64,000 nt of DNA from Variibacter gotjawalensis (GTDB taxonomy: Bacteria > Pseudomonadota > Alphaproteobacteria > Rhizobiales > Xanthobacteraceae). Below the pieces are notes generated by a model, which saw only the letters and a list, made by a program, of their open reading frames with translations, had not been told where the DNA came from and did no database searches. A program made the translations under genes and the position numbers. The DNA lies in NCBI RefSeq assembly GCF_002355335.1, contig NZ_AP014946.1, positions 697,501 through 761,500 on the forward strand. Reading direction: 5' to 3'. This document shows, piece by piece, positions 27,110 to 38,197 of the stretch. Within the stretch, counting starts at the first letter, position 1, and every line of letters begins with the position of its first letter.

Positions 27110-28699
27110 TCAGCTCGCGACCGCGCGCTGGTGCAATCGCGTGATCGCATCGAGTTCTGAAAGAATCGCGCCTTCCTGCCAGCCCGGCAGATACGAAATA
27201 TGTTCACCCGCCATCGCGATGCGCCCGTCGATAGCGGCAGCCGCGTCGTAGTGCTCTTTGCGCAGCGCATCAGTCCAATCGCCGTAACAGCCGAGCGTCC
27301 ACGGTACGCGATGCCAACCGACAGCAACGCCGTTATCGAACTCCTTCAAATACTGCGGATGAATTTGAGCGCCGTATTCTAGCGCTTTCTTGATGCGTTC
27401 GGCCGGCGGCAGCGAGGTGAATTCGTAGGCCCACGCCTCCCACGAATACGCGCCAAGCACGACGCCTTTGCCTTTGCTGAAGTAATCCGTGCTCGGATAC
27501 GAGATCAGCGTATTCGGCAGATCCGTGTAAGAGATGCCGCCGTAGATGTGATCGTCCTGTTCCCAGAATCGTCGCTTGAACTGCAGCCCCACTTTTACCG
27601 ACGCCGTGTAAGGCAACGCATCGATTGCGCCCTGCATCTTCGATGAGACACGCGTTTTCACCTGACTCAGAATGCTGAACGGCAACGTGCAGAGGCACCA
27701 ATCGGCACGAGCCGTGCGCACCGCTCCGGCCTTCTGCGCATCGACGTAGCGCACCGTCACACCCTTCGCGTCCTGATCGATCTCCGTCACTTTCGCGTTG
27801 TAGGTGATGAGCTTTCCGACATCGCGCTCGAAGGCCTTGGCGATCATGTCCATGCCGCCCACCGGCTGGAACAGCGACTGTTGAAACTCGTAAAGCGCGC
27901 CGGTCGAGAGATGACGCCAGAGCGTTGAGCGCACGAGATCCTGCAGCGCCATCGGCTCGGACGGCTTCGGCGGGGCCACCGCGCCGCCGCCCGGGTCGAC
28001 CGCGTAACCGCGCCGCTCGCTGGTCTCGCCGCCCGCGACGTAACGATAGTCGTGATCGAGCGCACCCCAACCTTTCAGCGCGGCGAGAAGCTTCTCGCGA
28101 TCCTCCTGCGTCACGCTTTGATCGAGCGCGCCTTGGCTCGTGCTCTTCGAGAGCAGCTCCGCAACATGTCCGTTGAAGTCCGAATTCACCTCACGCAATC
28201 GCTTCGGCTTGCCGCCGAAGGCCTTCGCCGAATGCACATAGGCGTTGTGATTCACCTGCGTGAACGGCTCCATCTTCACGCCGAGCTTTGCTGCGTAATG
28301 CAAAACTGCGTGGTGGTGATACGGAATGCGCCACGGCCCCGGATTGAGATAGAGCCCCTGGTCGAAGCGGCATTCCTGTTTGAATCCACCAAGCTCCGTG
28401 TAGGTATCGCCGCCGCGCAGCGTCCAGCAGCGCCCGCCCGCCTTCTCGCGATATTCGAGGATCTGAACCTTGTACCCGGCCTTGCGTAGCTCGAGCGCCG
28501 CCACCATCCCGGCGAGACCCGCGCCGAGAATGAGAACGGACGACCCTTTCGGCGCGCCGGACAATCTCGGCTCACCGCGAAACGGCGATTCCTGCGCGAA
28601 GCCGAGCGTCGTCATCGCGTGGTACATCGCGGCACTGCCGGCCGTGGTGCCGATCATCGCCAGCAGATTGCGGCGGCTGAGACGAGAAGCTCCAGTCAT
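27110..28699 (-). CDS. Tat-exported flavin monoamine oxidase/dehydrogenase
   Basis: 529 residues. The open frame runs on upstream to 30004, but that part is antisense to the reductase gene; the start at 28699 has AGGAGG just upstream and gives SRRNLLAM, a twin-arginine signal. The FAD-binding motif is VLILGAGLAGMVAALELRKAG near residue 50, followed by EYREKAGGRCWTLRGG; the C-terminal FAD contact is IAMAGEHISYLPGWQEGAI. This is the flavin amine oxidase family (L-amino acid oxidase, MAO, NicA2). It would oxidise an amine to an imine in the periplasm. The substrate cannot be told. Downstream partners are a cytochrome c and, after a repeat, an exported RidA. Confidence 0.9.
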   Translation of the reverse strand: MTGASRLSRRNLLAMIGTTAGSAAMYHAMTTLGFAQESPFRGEPRLSGAPKGSSVLILGAGLAGMVAALELRKAGYKVQILEYREKAGGRCWTLRGGDTYTELGGFKQECRFDQGLYLNPGPWRIPYHHHAVLHYAAKLGVKMEPFTQVNHNAYVHSAKAFGGKPKRLREVNSDFNGHVAELLSKSTSQGALDQSVTQEDREKLLAALKGWGALDHDYRYVAGGETSERRGYAVDPGGGAVAPPKPSEPMALQDLVRSTLWRHLSTGALYEFQQSLFQPVGGMDMIAKAFERDVGKLITYNAKVTEIDQDAKGVTVRYVDAQKAGAVRTARADWCLCTLPFSILSQVKTRVSSKMQGAIDALPYTASVKVGLQFKRRFWEQDDHIYGGISYTDLPNTLISYPSTDYFSKGKGVVLGAYSWEAWAYEFTSLPPAERIKKALEYGAQIHPQYLKEFDNGVAVGWHRVPWTLGCYGDWTDALRKEHYDAAAAIDGRIAMAGEHISYLPGWQEGAILSELDAITRLHQRAVAS

Positions 28700-28804
28700 G
28701 CGCCCTCCTGCATCTGCGCTGAGGTTAGCGCGTGGAGCTCTCGCCCAGAAGGGGATTTCGCGCGGGGGTGCAACCTCGCGCGGCTTTCGTGTAGAGACGA
28801 TTTC

Positions 28805-29752
28805 ATGTCTGCACTTCTTGTCGCCGTCACCGGCACCAGCGCCCAAGCTTGGTACGATCGTTTCCGCGAGGCTGCGCCGCAGCGCGACATACGCCAATGG
28901 CCGGATGAGATCGGCGACCCGGCCGAGATCGCCTATGTCGCCGCATGGAAAGCGCCGCACGGCCTGCTGAAGGATTTCCCGAATCTCAAGGCGGTGTTCA
29001 ATCTCGGCGCCGGGGTCGATCAGCTGATGGCGGACCCAAACCTGCCGGATGTCCCGATCGGCCGCGCCGTGCATCCGGATCTGACGATGCGGATGACCGA
29101 GTGGGTGACGCTGCACGTCCTGCTGCACCACCGCCGTCAGCCGCTCTATATGACGCAGCAGACCAAGCGCATCTGGAAGGGGCATGACCAGCCGGCCGCC
29201 TCCGACGTTTCGGTCGGCGTGATGGGGGTCGGCGAAATCGGCGCCGATGCGGCCGAAGTGCTCGCGCGGCTCGGCTTCCGCGTTGCCGGCTGGAGCCGCA
29301 CGGCCAAGAAGCTGCCCGGTATCGAAGTTTTTGCCGGCATGGACGCGCTGCCGGCCTTCCTCGCCCGCACCGAAATCCTCGTCGTGCTGCTGCCGGCGAC
29401 GCCGGAGACGGAAGGCATCCTCAGCCTCGATCTCTTCCGCCAGCTCAAGCGCGACGGCGCGCTCGGCGGGGCTTATGTCGTCAACGCGGGCCGCGGCAAG
29501 CTGCAGGTCGATGCCGACATCGTCACGGCGCTCGATCAGAAGATTCTCGCCGGCGTCTCGCTCGACGTCTTCCCGGTCGAGCCGCTGCCGGCCGACAGTC
29601 CGCTGTGGGCGCATCCGGGCGCCATCCTCACGCCGCACAACGCCGGTGACCTCTCGCCGCGCGATCTGGCCTCCAACGTGATCGGGGAAATCGGGCGGCT
29701 GGAGCAAGGTAAGCCCTTGCAGCATGCGGTTGATCGCAAACGCGGATACTGA
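28805..29752 (+). CDS. ghrA: Glyoxylate/hydroxypyruvate reductase A-like
   Basis: 315 residues of the D-2-hydroxyacid dehydrogenase family, GhrA group. The NAD(P) motif is VGVMGVGEIGADAAEVL followed by WSRTAKK, where Arg favours NADPH. Catalytic residues: Arg in NAGRGKL, Glu in PVEPLP and His in LTPHNAGD. It reduces glyoxylate and hydroxypyruvate. Transcribed away from the amine oxidase gene across a 105-base gap. The ATG at 28805 matches the family start. Confidence 0.9.
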   Translation: MSALLVAVTGTSAQAWYDRFREAAPQRDIRQWPDEIGDPAEIAYVAAWKAPHGLLKDFPNLKAVFNLGAGVDQLMADPNLPDVPIGRAVHPDLTMRMTEWVTLHVLLHHRRQPLYMTQQTKRIWKGHDQPAASDVSVGVMGVGEIGADAAEVLARLGFRVAGWSRTAKKLPGIEVFAGMDALPAFLARTEILVVLLPATPETEGILSLDLFRQLKRDGALGGAYVVNAGRGKLQVDADIVTALDQKILAGVSLDVFPVEPLPADSPLWAHPGAILTPHNAGDLSPRDLASNVIGEIGRLEQGKPLQHAVDRKRGY

Positions 29753-29933
29753 CCCGAGATGCGGCGACTGACCGGTCACAACCGCCAAAAACAACCCTAA
29801 GTTACCGATTTTCTTGAATCTTTGCCGTCCGTCCGTTTCGCGCGGAACTCCTCGGCGTCTCGTATGCTTTGTCTCCATAGGGCGATGGAAAGGAAGCAAG
29901 CAGCACATTTCACACGCACTGAGGAGCGATACG

Positions 29934-30176
29934 ATGTCTGGGGACCTGAAGGCCGACAACCCCTTTGCGGACCGGCTGAACGAAGCGATCGATAGGCTGC
30001 ACAAGGACGTGCAACGCGTCGAAATCTGGGCTGGCGCCCTGACGGGCTACGCACGCCCGCCGGCGCAATACGAAGTCGACGAACGACACAAACTGACGCC
30101 GGCCAATGATACCGAAAGCACGGCCAATGCCGGACCAATGACCCGGTCAATGAACCGCTCAGAAGCCGCCGAATAG
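29934..30176 (+). CDS. Small hypothetical protein, 80 residues
   Basis: The ATG at 29934 has GAGGAGCG 5 bases upstream, a strong ribosome site, and the frame stays open to a TAG. The first 40 residues (ADNPFADRLNEAIDRLHKDV) predict an amphipathic helix; the rest is polar and probably disordered. No signal peptide or family was recognised. It is followed by a clear terminator, so it seems a single-gene unit. A longer in-frame start at 29814 has no ribosome site. Confidence 0.6.
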   Translation: MSGDLKADNPFADRLNEAIDRLHKDVQRVEIWAGALTGYARPPAQYEVDERHKLTPANDTESTANAGPMTRSMNRSEAAE

Positions 30177-30265
30177 GCGAGAAATTTGGCTTGCGCCGGC
30201 ACGGCAATTTCAAGCTGCCGCGGGCCTTAAAATTTTGCTTACGCGACAATATGTTAGGACATCCA

Positions 30266-30294
30266 AGAGAGCCCTTCTCCGGGCTCTCTTTTCG
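30266..30294 (+). terminator. Intrinsic terminator before gyrB
   Basis: AGAGAGCCC-ttctcc-GGGCTCTCT is a perfect 9-base-pair hairpin followed by TTTTC. It ends the transcript of the 80-residue gene and isolates gyrB from upstream transcription. Confidence 0.85.
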
Positions 30295-30312
30295 TGTCAA
30301 AAGAAGTACTGA

Positions 30313-32778
<2,466 letters not shown>

Positions 32779-32800
32779 CGATCCACCGTAGCTGCGTCAT

Positions 32801-32947
32801 ACCCCATCCCTCCCCCAACGGGGGAGGGTCCGCGCATTGCGCGGGGGTGGGGGCAGCGGCTTCTTCGCTTGAAAAGCATCCCCACCCGGTCGGCTACGCC
32901 GACCACCCTCCCCGCATGGGTCCCTACGGGACCCGGGGAGGGATGGA
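32801..32947. repeat. Dispersed palindromic element, CCCTCCCC family
   Basis: CCCATCCCTCCCCCAACGGGGGAGGG, GCGCATTGCGC and later CACCCTCCCCG...CGGGGAGGGATGG make nested arms over about 145 bases between gyrB and the acyl-CoA ligase gene. An open frame across it was not accepted as coding because it reads through these palindromes. Confidence 0.7.
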
Positions 32948-33035
32948 GCTTGCGGCAACACTTTCCCGTTCCCATTCCCCTCGCTATCGTGCCGCCCGCC
33001 GGCGCGCCGAAGACGCCGTGGAGACGAGGAAAGCC

Positions 33036-34613
33036 GTGGAACTCTCGCGTACGATTTTTCAGCACACGATTGGCGATATTCTCCGTCGCACCGCGCGGCG
33101 CTACCCGAACAAACTCGGCATTCTGTGCGGCGACGTATCGTGGACTTACGCTGAGTTCGACCGCATTTCGAACCGCCTGGCGCACGGCCTCGCGGCCGAA
33201 GGCATTGCGCTCGGCGACCGCGTCGCCGTGTTGTCGCGCAATTCGCACGCCTTCGCGGCGATCCGTTTTGCGCTTGCCCGGCTCGGCGCAGTGCTGGTTC
33301 CGATCAACTTCATGCTCAACGCGGATGAGATCGCATTCATCCTGCGCTCATCCGGCGCTAAGGCGTTGGCCGTCGGGCCTGACTTCGTCGACCTCGGTCG
33401 TGACGCCGCGAAACGCGATACAGCCGTCGAGAAATTCTTCTGGCTCAACGGCGAAGAGCCTTCTACTCCGCCGACGGATCTCAAAACCTTCGACCAACTC
33501 CTCAGCGACAACACGGCACCGCCGGATGTCGAACTCGACAACCGCATGCTGGCGCAGATCGTCTACACGAGTGGCACTGAGTCGCTGCCGAAAGGCGCCA
33601 TGCTCACGCACGAGGCGATCCTCTGGGAATACGTCTCCTGCGTGATCGAGGAAGAACTTTCGCCGCGCGACTCGATGTTGCACGCGCTGCCGATGTATCA
33701 CTGCGCGCAGCTCGACACCTTCCTCGGACCCGCGATCTATATCGGCATGTCGAATGTCATCACGGGCCAGCCGAAGCCCGAAGTGATCCTGCCCCTGCTT
33801 GCGAAGCACAAGATCACGGCCTTCTTCGCGCCGCCGTCGGTGTGGATCGCGCTGATGCGCTCGCCGCTCTTCGACACCACTGACCTCTCGGCGCTGCGCA
33901 AAGGCTACTACGGCGCATCGATCATGCCAGTCGAGGTGATGCGCGAGATGTCGCGCCGCCTGCCGAATGTGCGCCTATGGAATCTCTACGGGCAAACCGA
34001 GATCGCGCCGCTCGCGACGATGCTCGGACCGGACGAGCAGCTCTCCAAGCCGGGCTCCGCCGGCAAGCCGGTCATCAACGTCGAGACCCGCGTCGTCGAT
34101 GACGACATGAGCGATGTCGCGCCCGGCGAGATCGGCGAGATCGTTCATCGCTCGCCGCAGCTCATGGTCGGCTATTTCAACGATCCTGAAAAAACAGCTG
34201 CGGCTTTCGCGGGCGGCTGGTTCCACTCCGGTGACCTTGCGACAGTCGATGAGGACGGCAACGTCTCGGTCGTCGACCGCAAGAAGGACATGATCAAGAC
34301 CGGCGGCGAGAATGTCGCAAGCCGGGAGGTCGAGGAGATGGTCTATACGCTCGACGGCGTCTCGGAAGTCGCGGTCGTCGGCCTCCCAGACCCCTACTGG
34401 ATCGAGGCGATCACGGCGATCGTCGTCGTCAAGAACGGCGCCAAGCTGTCCGAAGCGCAAGTCATCGAGCACTGCCGTTCTCGCATGGCGCACTTCAAGG
34501 TCCCAAAGCGGGTGATCTTCACCGACACATTGCCGAAAAATCCGAGCGGCAAAATCCTCAAACGGGACCTTCGCATTCGCTACGGCGACATGCCGGTCGC
34601 CAAAACCGCTTAG
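33036..34613 (+). CDS. Acyl-CoA synthetase (AMP-forming, FadD-like)
   Basis: 525 residues from GTG 33036, chosen because GAGGAAAG lies 5 bases upstream and the residues after it start the family; the longer frame reads through repeats. The AMP-binding signature is YTSGTESLPKGAMLTH, further motifs are LYGQTEIAP and GWFHSGDLATVDEDG, and the catalytic Lys lies in PSGKILKRDLR. It activates a carboxylic acid to an acyl-AMP and then acyl-CoA. Chain length is unknown. In the core signature TESLPKG has Glu-Ser where most have Gly/Ser-Thr-Gly. Confidence 0.92.
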   Translation: MELSRTIFQHTIGDILRRTARRYPNKLGILCGDVSWTYAEFDRISNRLAHGLAAEGIALGDRVAVLSRNSHAFAAIRFALARLGAVLVPINFMLNADEIAFILRSSGAKALAVGPDFVDLGRDAAKRDTAVEKFFWLNGEEPSTPPTDLKTFDQLLSDNTAPPDVELDNRMLAQIVYTSGTESLPKGAMLTHEAILWEYVSCVIEEELSPRDSMLHALPMYHCAQLDTFLGPAIYIGMSNVITGQPKPEVILPLLAKHKITAFFAPPSVWIALMRSPLFDTTDLSALRKGYYGASIMPVEVMREMSRRLPNVRLWNLYGQTEIAPLATMLGPDEQLSKPGSAGKPVINVETRVVDDDMSDVAPGEIGEIVHRSPQLMVGYFNDPEKTAAAFAGGWFHSGDLATVDEDGNVSVVDRKKDMIKTGGENVASREVEEMVYTLDGVSEVAVVGLPDPYWIEAITAIVVVKNGAKLSEAQVIEHCRSRMAHFKVPKRVIFTDTLPKNPSGKILKRDLRIRYGDMPVAKTA

Positions 34614-34716
34614 TACGCTAACCGACGGAACCAGGAGCCGCGCACCGGCGTTTCCGGATTCTCCCATGCCTCGTGGAAATTTTCGCGAGGCAAATCAATT
34701 AAGAAACTTGAGTTCG

Positions 34717-36870
34717 ATGGTGTCGGCGCAGCATTCTCTTCCCCCTTTCCTCGCCACAGGCGGAATTGGTGGCGTGATCGGTCAGACGGACTGGAGCGTG
34801 TCTCCATTGGGCGCGCCGGAGAAGTGGCCGGGCGTCCTCGTTCACACCATGAATTGGGTTCTGCGCGCCGAAGCGCAGATCGTCCTCTTCTGGGGACCCG
34901 AATACGTCGCGCTTTACAACGACGCTTATGCGCCATCGATCGGAGCGAAACACCCAGCTGCCCTCGGCCGCCCTGCCCGTGAATTTTGGGCTGAACTCTG
35001 GGACGATCTCGAGCCGCTGCTACGAGGCGTACGCGAAACCGGCAAGACATACGTCGCCAAGGACCGCCCGTTTTACATCGAGCGCCATGGTTACGGCGAA
35101 CAGGTCTACTTCGACATCTCCTATTCGGCGATCCCCGAGAGCGAGACCGGCATTGCCGGCATCCTCTGCATCGTCAGCGAAACCACCGAGCGCGTCGAAG
35201 CGCAACGCAAGCTCGCCACTGACCGCGAGCGCCTCTCGCAAATGTTCGATCAAGCGCCAAGCTTCATGGCGCTCCTCACCGGTCCCGAACACATCTTCGA
35301 ATTTGCCAACGCGTCCTACAAAAGTCTGATCGGCGATCGCGAGATCGTCGGCAAACCCGTTCGCGCCGCGCTGCCGGAAATTGAGACGCAGGGCTTGGGA
35401 GAACTGCTCGATCGCGTGTTCCAAACCGGCGAGCCGTATGTCGGCAATGAAGTGCCCGTGATGTTGCATGGCGGTGCAGGGTCGGAGCCCCGCGAGCGCA
35501 TCCTCAATTTTGTGTATCAGCCGATCAAGCGAACGGACGGCACAACCAGCGGCATATTCGTCGAGGGCGTCGATGTGACCGAGCGCGTCGTCGCAACGCG
35601 AGCGCGCGAAACGCTGATCCGCGATCTGCAGGCTGCTGAGACCAATCTCAAGGAACTCAACGACACTCTTGAAAGCCGCATCGCCTCGGCAATTGCGGAA
35701 CGCGAACAAGCCGAAGAAGCCCTGCGGCAGGCGCAGAAGATGGAAACCGTCGGTCAGTTAACCGGCGGCATCGCGCACGACTTCAACAACCTGCTGCAGA
35801 TCATTACGGGCAACCTCGAAACGCTCGCGCGCAATTTGCCGCAAGACGCGAGCCGCTTGCGGCGCGCCGCCGAAAACGCGATGACGGGGGCTAAGCGCGC
35901 GACCACGCTGACGCAGCGTCTTCTTGCATTCTCGCGGCGTCAACCACTGGCGCCTAAGTCGGTCGAGCCGAACAAGCTCATCAGCGAGATGTCCGAACTT
36001 CTGCATCGCACGCTCGGCGAAACGGTCGAGATCGAGACCGTGCTCTCGCCGCGCCTTTGGCAGATCGAGGTCGATCCGAACCAGCTTGAGATCGCGATGA
36101 TCAATCTCGCCGTCAACGCGCGCGACGCGATGCCGGATGGCGGCAAGCTCACGATCGAGACCAGCAACGTACATCTCGATCGCGATTACGCGGCGGCGAA
36201 TGCCGAAGTCATTCCAGGCCAATACACGTCGATCTGCGTCTCGGACACCGGCTGCGGTATGAACGCCGACACGTTGACGCGCGTCTTCGAACCATTTTTT
36301 ACCACCAAGGAAGTCGGCAAGGGCACCGGCCTCGGCCTCTCGATGGTCTACGGCTTCATCAAGCAGTCCGGCGGCCACGTGAAGATCTACTCGGAGCCGA
36401 ACTCCGGCACGACCGTGCGCCTCTATCTGCCGCGTCAAATCGGCAGTGCCTCGACGGAAGAAGTCGAGCGCAAGGAGATTGTCCCAGAAGGAAGCAAAGA
36501 AGAGACGATCCTCGTCTGCGAGGACGACGACGACGTCCGCACATACTCGGTCGAAACGCTACGAGAGCTCGGCTATCGCGTGCTGGAGGCACACGATGCA
36601 CGCGCCGCGTTATCTCTGCTCGAACGGCAAACCGGGGAGGTTCATCTGCTCTTCACCGACGTCGTCCTGCCGGGAGGCATGACAGGGGCGACGCTTGCCA
36701 AGAAGGCGCAAGCCTTAAGGCCGAACATGAAGGTGCTTTTCACCACCGGCTACGCCCGAAACGCCATTGTCCACCACGGCAGGCTCGATCCGGGCGTCGA
36801 ACTCATCACCAAGCCCTTCACGTATTCGGACCTCGCGGCGCGCGTGCGCGACGTCCTCGACCTCGGTTAG
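34717..36870 (+). CDS. Hybrid PAS sensor histidine kinase with receiver domain
   Basis: 717 residues from ATG 34717; an ATG at 34666 sits beside a hairpin (GCCTCG/CGAGGC) and is less likely. Domains: a PAS-like region (residues 25-165, FWGPEYVALYNDAY), a second PAS (190-290), a coiled coil (295-345), HisKA with phospho-acceptor His about 354 in GGIAHDFNNLL, HATPase with NLAVNARDAMPDGG, DTGCGMN and GKGTGLGLSMVYGF, and a C-terminal receiver with DDDD near its start and phosphorylatable Asp in LLFTDVVLPGG. No membrane segment is present, so it senses a cytosolic signal. The usual partner regulator is not adjacent. Confidence 0.9.
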   Translation: MVSAQHSLPPFLATGGIGGVIGQTDWSVSPLGAPEKWPGVLVHTMNWVLRAEAQIVLFWGPEYVALYNDAYAPSIGAKHPAALGRPAREFWAELWDDLEPLLRGVRETGKTYVAKDRPFYIERHGYGEQVYFDISYSAIPESETGIAGILCIVSETTERVEAQRKLATDRERLSQMFDQAPSFMALLTGPEHIFEFANASYKSLIGDREIVGKPVRAALPEIETQGLGELLDRVFQTGEPYVGNEVPVMLHGGAGSEPRERILNFVYQPIKRTDGTTSGIFVEGVDVTERVVATRARETLIRDLQAAETNLKELNDTLESRIASAIAEREQAEEALRQAQKMETVGQLTGGIAHDFNNLLQIITGNLETLARNLPQDASRLRRAAENAMTGAKRATTLTQRLLAFSRRQPLAPKSVEPNKLISEMSELLHRTLGETVEIETVLSPRLWQIEVDPNQLEIAMINLAVNARDAMPDGGKLTIETSNVHLDRDYAAANAEVIPGQYTSICVSDTGCGMNADTLTRVFEPFFTTKEVGKGTGLGLSMVYGFIKQSGGHVKIYSEPNSGTTVRLYLPRQIGSASTEEVERKEIVPEGSKEETILVCEDDDDVRTYSVETLRELGYRVLEAHDARAALSLLERQTGEVHLLFTDVVLPGGMTGATLAKKAQALRPNMKVLFTTGYARNAIVHHGRLDPGVELITKPFTYSDLAARVRDVLDLG

Positions 36871-36882
36871 TCGCGACTGGCG

Positions 36883-36897
36883 TTAACCAAGAGTTAA
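36883..36897. promoter_or_regulatory. CtrA-type site TTAA-N7-TTAA
   Basis: TTAACCAAGAGTTAA matches the full consensus of CtrA, the alphaproteobacterial cell-cycle regulator. It lies in the gap between the sensor kinase gene and the acyltransferase gene, about 130 bases before the latter's start. Confidence 0.5.
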
Positions 36898-37028
36898 CCA
36901 AACTCACCCGTCGCTGAGATCGGCGCCTATAGTTCCCGCTACGATCGTAGGCGCTGGCATATCGATTGCGGTTCATCGCCTGAAGACACCGATCGATGTC
37001 TCACAATGAGACAGGTGCGGAGAGGCCG

Positions 37029-38105
37029 ATGATGCGGAAAATTCTGAGGTTCTTGTTCCCCTTCCCCACGCCGGCCGCCGGTCGCCTCGAATGGGTCGAT
37101 TACGCCAAGGGCATCTGCATCATCTTCGTCGTCATGATGCATTCCACGCTGGGCCTTGAAGCCGCGATGGGCCAGCAAGGCTTCATGCATCACGTCGTCG
37201 AGTTCGCAAAGCCGTTCCGGATGCCGGACTTCTTTTTAATCTCGGGACTTTTCCTCGCGCGCGTCATCGACCGCGATTGGCGCAGCTACCTCGACAGCAA
37301 GGTCGTTCACTTCGCCTACTTCTACGTCCTCTGGGTCACGATTCAGTTTGCCGTGAAGGCCTACGGCATGTCGGCCACCGCAACGCCTGCGGAAATCGCC
37401 GGCCAGTATCTTCTCGCTTTCGTGCAGCCGTTCGGCACGCTGTGGTTCATCTATCTGCTGCCGATCTTCTTCGTCGTCACGAAGCTGGCGCGCAGCTACA
37501 AAGTCTCGCCGCTGCTGGTTTTCCTTTCGGCCGCGACGCTCGAGATTCTTCCGATCGAGACCGGCTCGGTCGTCATCGACGAATTCGCCTCGCGCTTCGT
37601 CTACTTCTACGTCGGCTATGTCGCCGCGACGCAGATCTTCACCTACGCCGAGCACGTTCAGGCGCGCCCGGTCTTGGCACTCGCCGGCCTCGTCGTCTGG
37701 GGCTTCGTCAACTACGCGTTCGTCGCAATGGGCTGGTCGGAACTGCCGTTCATCAGCCTCGCCCTCGGCCTCATCGGCGCAACCGCTATCGTAACGGTGT
37801 CGGCGCTGCTCGCGCGCATCAAGTTCGTGAACCCGATCCAGTATATTGGCCAGAATTCACTGGTGATCTATCTCGCCTTCTTCCTGCCGATGGCAGCGAG
37901 CCGCGCGATCATCATCAAACAGGGCATTATCACGGACCCCGGTTGGGCTTCGGTCCAAGTGACCCTTCAGGGCATCGTCTATCCGCTGATCTTCTTGTGG
38001 CTCGCGCGCAAGATACGCGTCACTTTCCTGTTCGAGCGGCCGAAGATGTTCCGCTTGAAGAAGGCGCCGGTTAATGCACCGGCCGCGGAAGCAAAGCCCG
38101 CGTAA
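37029..38105 (+). CDS. Membrane acyltransferase, family 3
   Basis: 358 residues from ATG 37029 (or the adjacent ATG); GGAGAGG precedes it. Multi-pass membrane protein with roughly ten hydrophobic segments. The first one, VDYAKGICIIFVVMMHS, holds the conserved His of acyltransferase family 3, and RMPDFFLISGLFLAR follows. Such enzymes O-acylate surface glycans, osmoregulated glucans or peptides. The acceptor is unknown. A CtrA-type motif upstream raises possible cell-cycle timing of an envelope modification. Confidence 0.87.
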   Translation: MMRKILRFLFPFPTPAAGRLEWVDYAKGICIIFVVMMHSTLGLEAAMGQQGFMHHVVEFAKPFRMPDFFLISGLFLARVIDRDWRSYLDSKVVHFAYFYVLWVTIQFAVKAYGMSATATPAEIAGQYLLAFVQPFGTLWFIYLLPIFFVVTKLARSYKVSPLLVFLSAATLEILPIETGSVVIDEFASRFVYFYVGYVAATQIFTYAEHVQARPVLALAGLVVWGFVNYAFVAMGWSELPFISLALGLIGATAIVTVSALLARIKFVNPIQYIGQNSLVIYLAFFLPMAASRAIIIKQGIITDPGWASVQVTLQGIVYPLIFLWLARKIRVTFLFERPKMFRLKKAPVNAPAAEAKPA

Positions 38106-38132
38106 TTCTCAAAGTTAAGGCGTCGAGGGGAA

Positions 38133-38166
38133 CGGCGGCGACATCCGATCAACGGATGCGCCGCCG
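38133..38166. terminator. Strong hairpin between convergent genes
   Basis: CGGCGGCGACATCCG-atcaa-CGGATG-CGCCGCCG forms a long GC-rich stem with one bulge between the acyltransferase and autotransporter stop codons. It may end transcripts from both sides; no T-tract is present. Confidence 0.55.
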
Positions 38167-38197
38167 TAACACTTTGGCGTTCGCTTAGGTGTTCAGA

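Noticed and set aside
28700-30004. Minus-strand extension that would make the amine oxidase 964 residues
   Set aside because: It is antisense to the reductase gene, lacks any domain, and the Tat signal with AGGAGG at 28699 marks the true start.
32847-33035. N-terminal extension of the acyl-CoA ligase
   Set aside because: It is translated from palindromic repeats; the GTG at 33036 has a ribosome site and family start.
34668-34691. Terminator GCCTCG-N12-CGAGGC after the acyl-CoA ligase
   Set aside because: The stem is only six pairs and no T-tract follows, so it was noted only as a hairpin near the kinase start.
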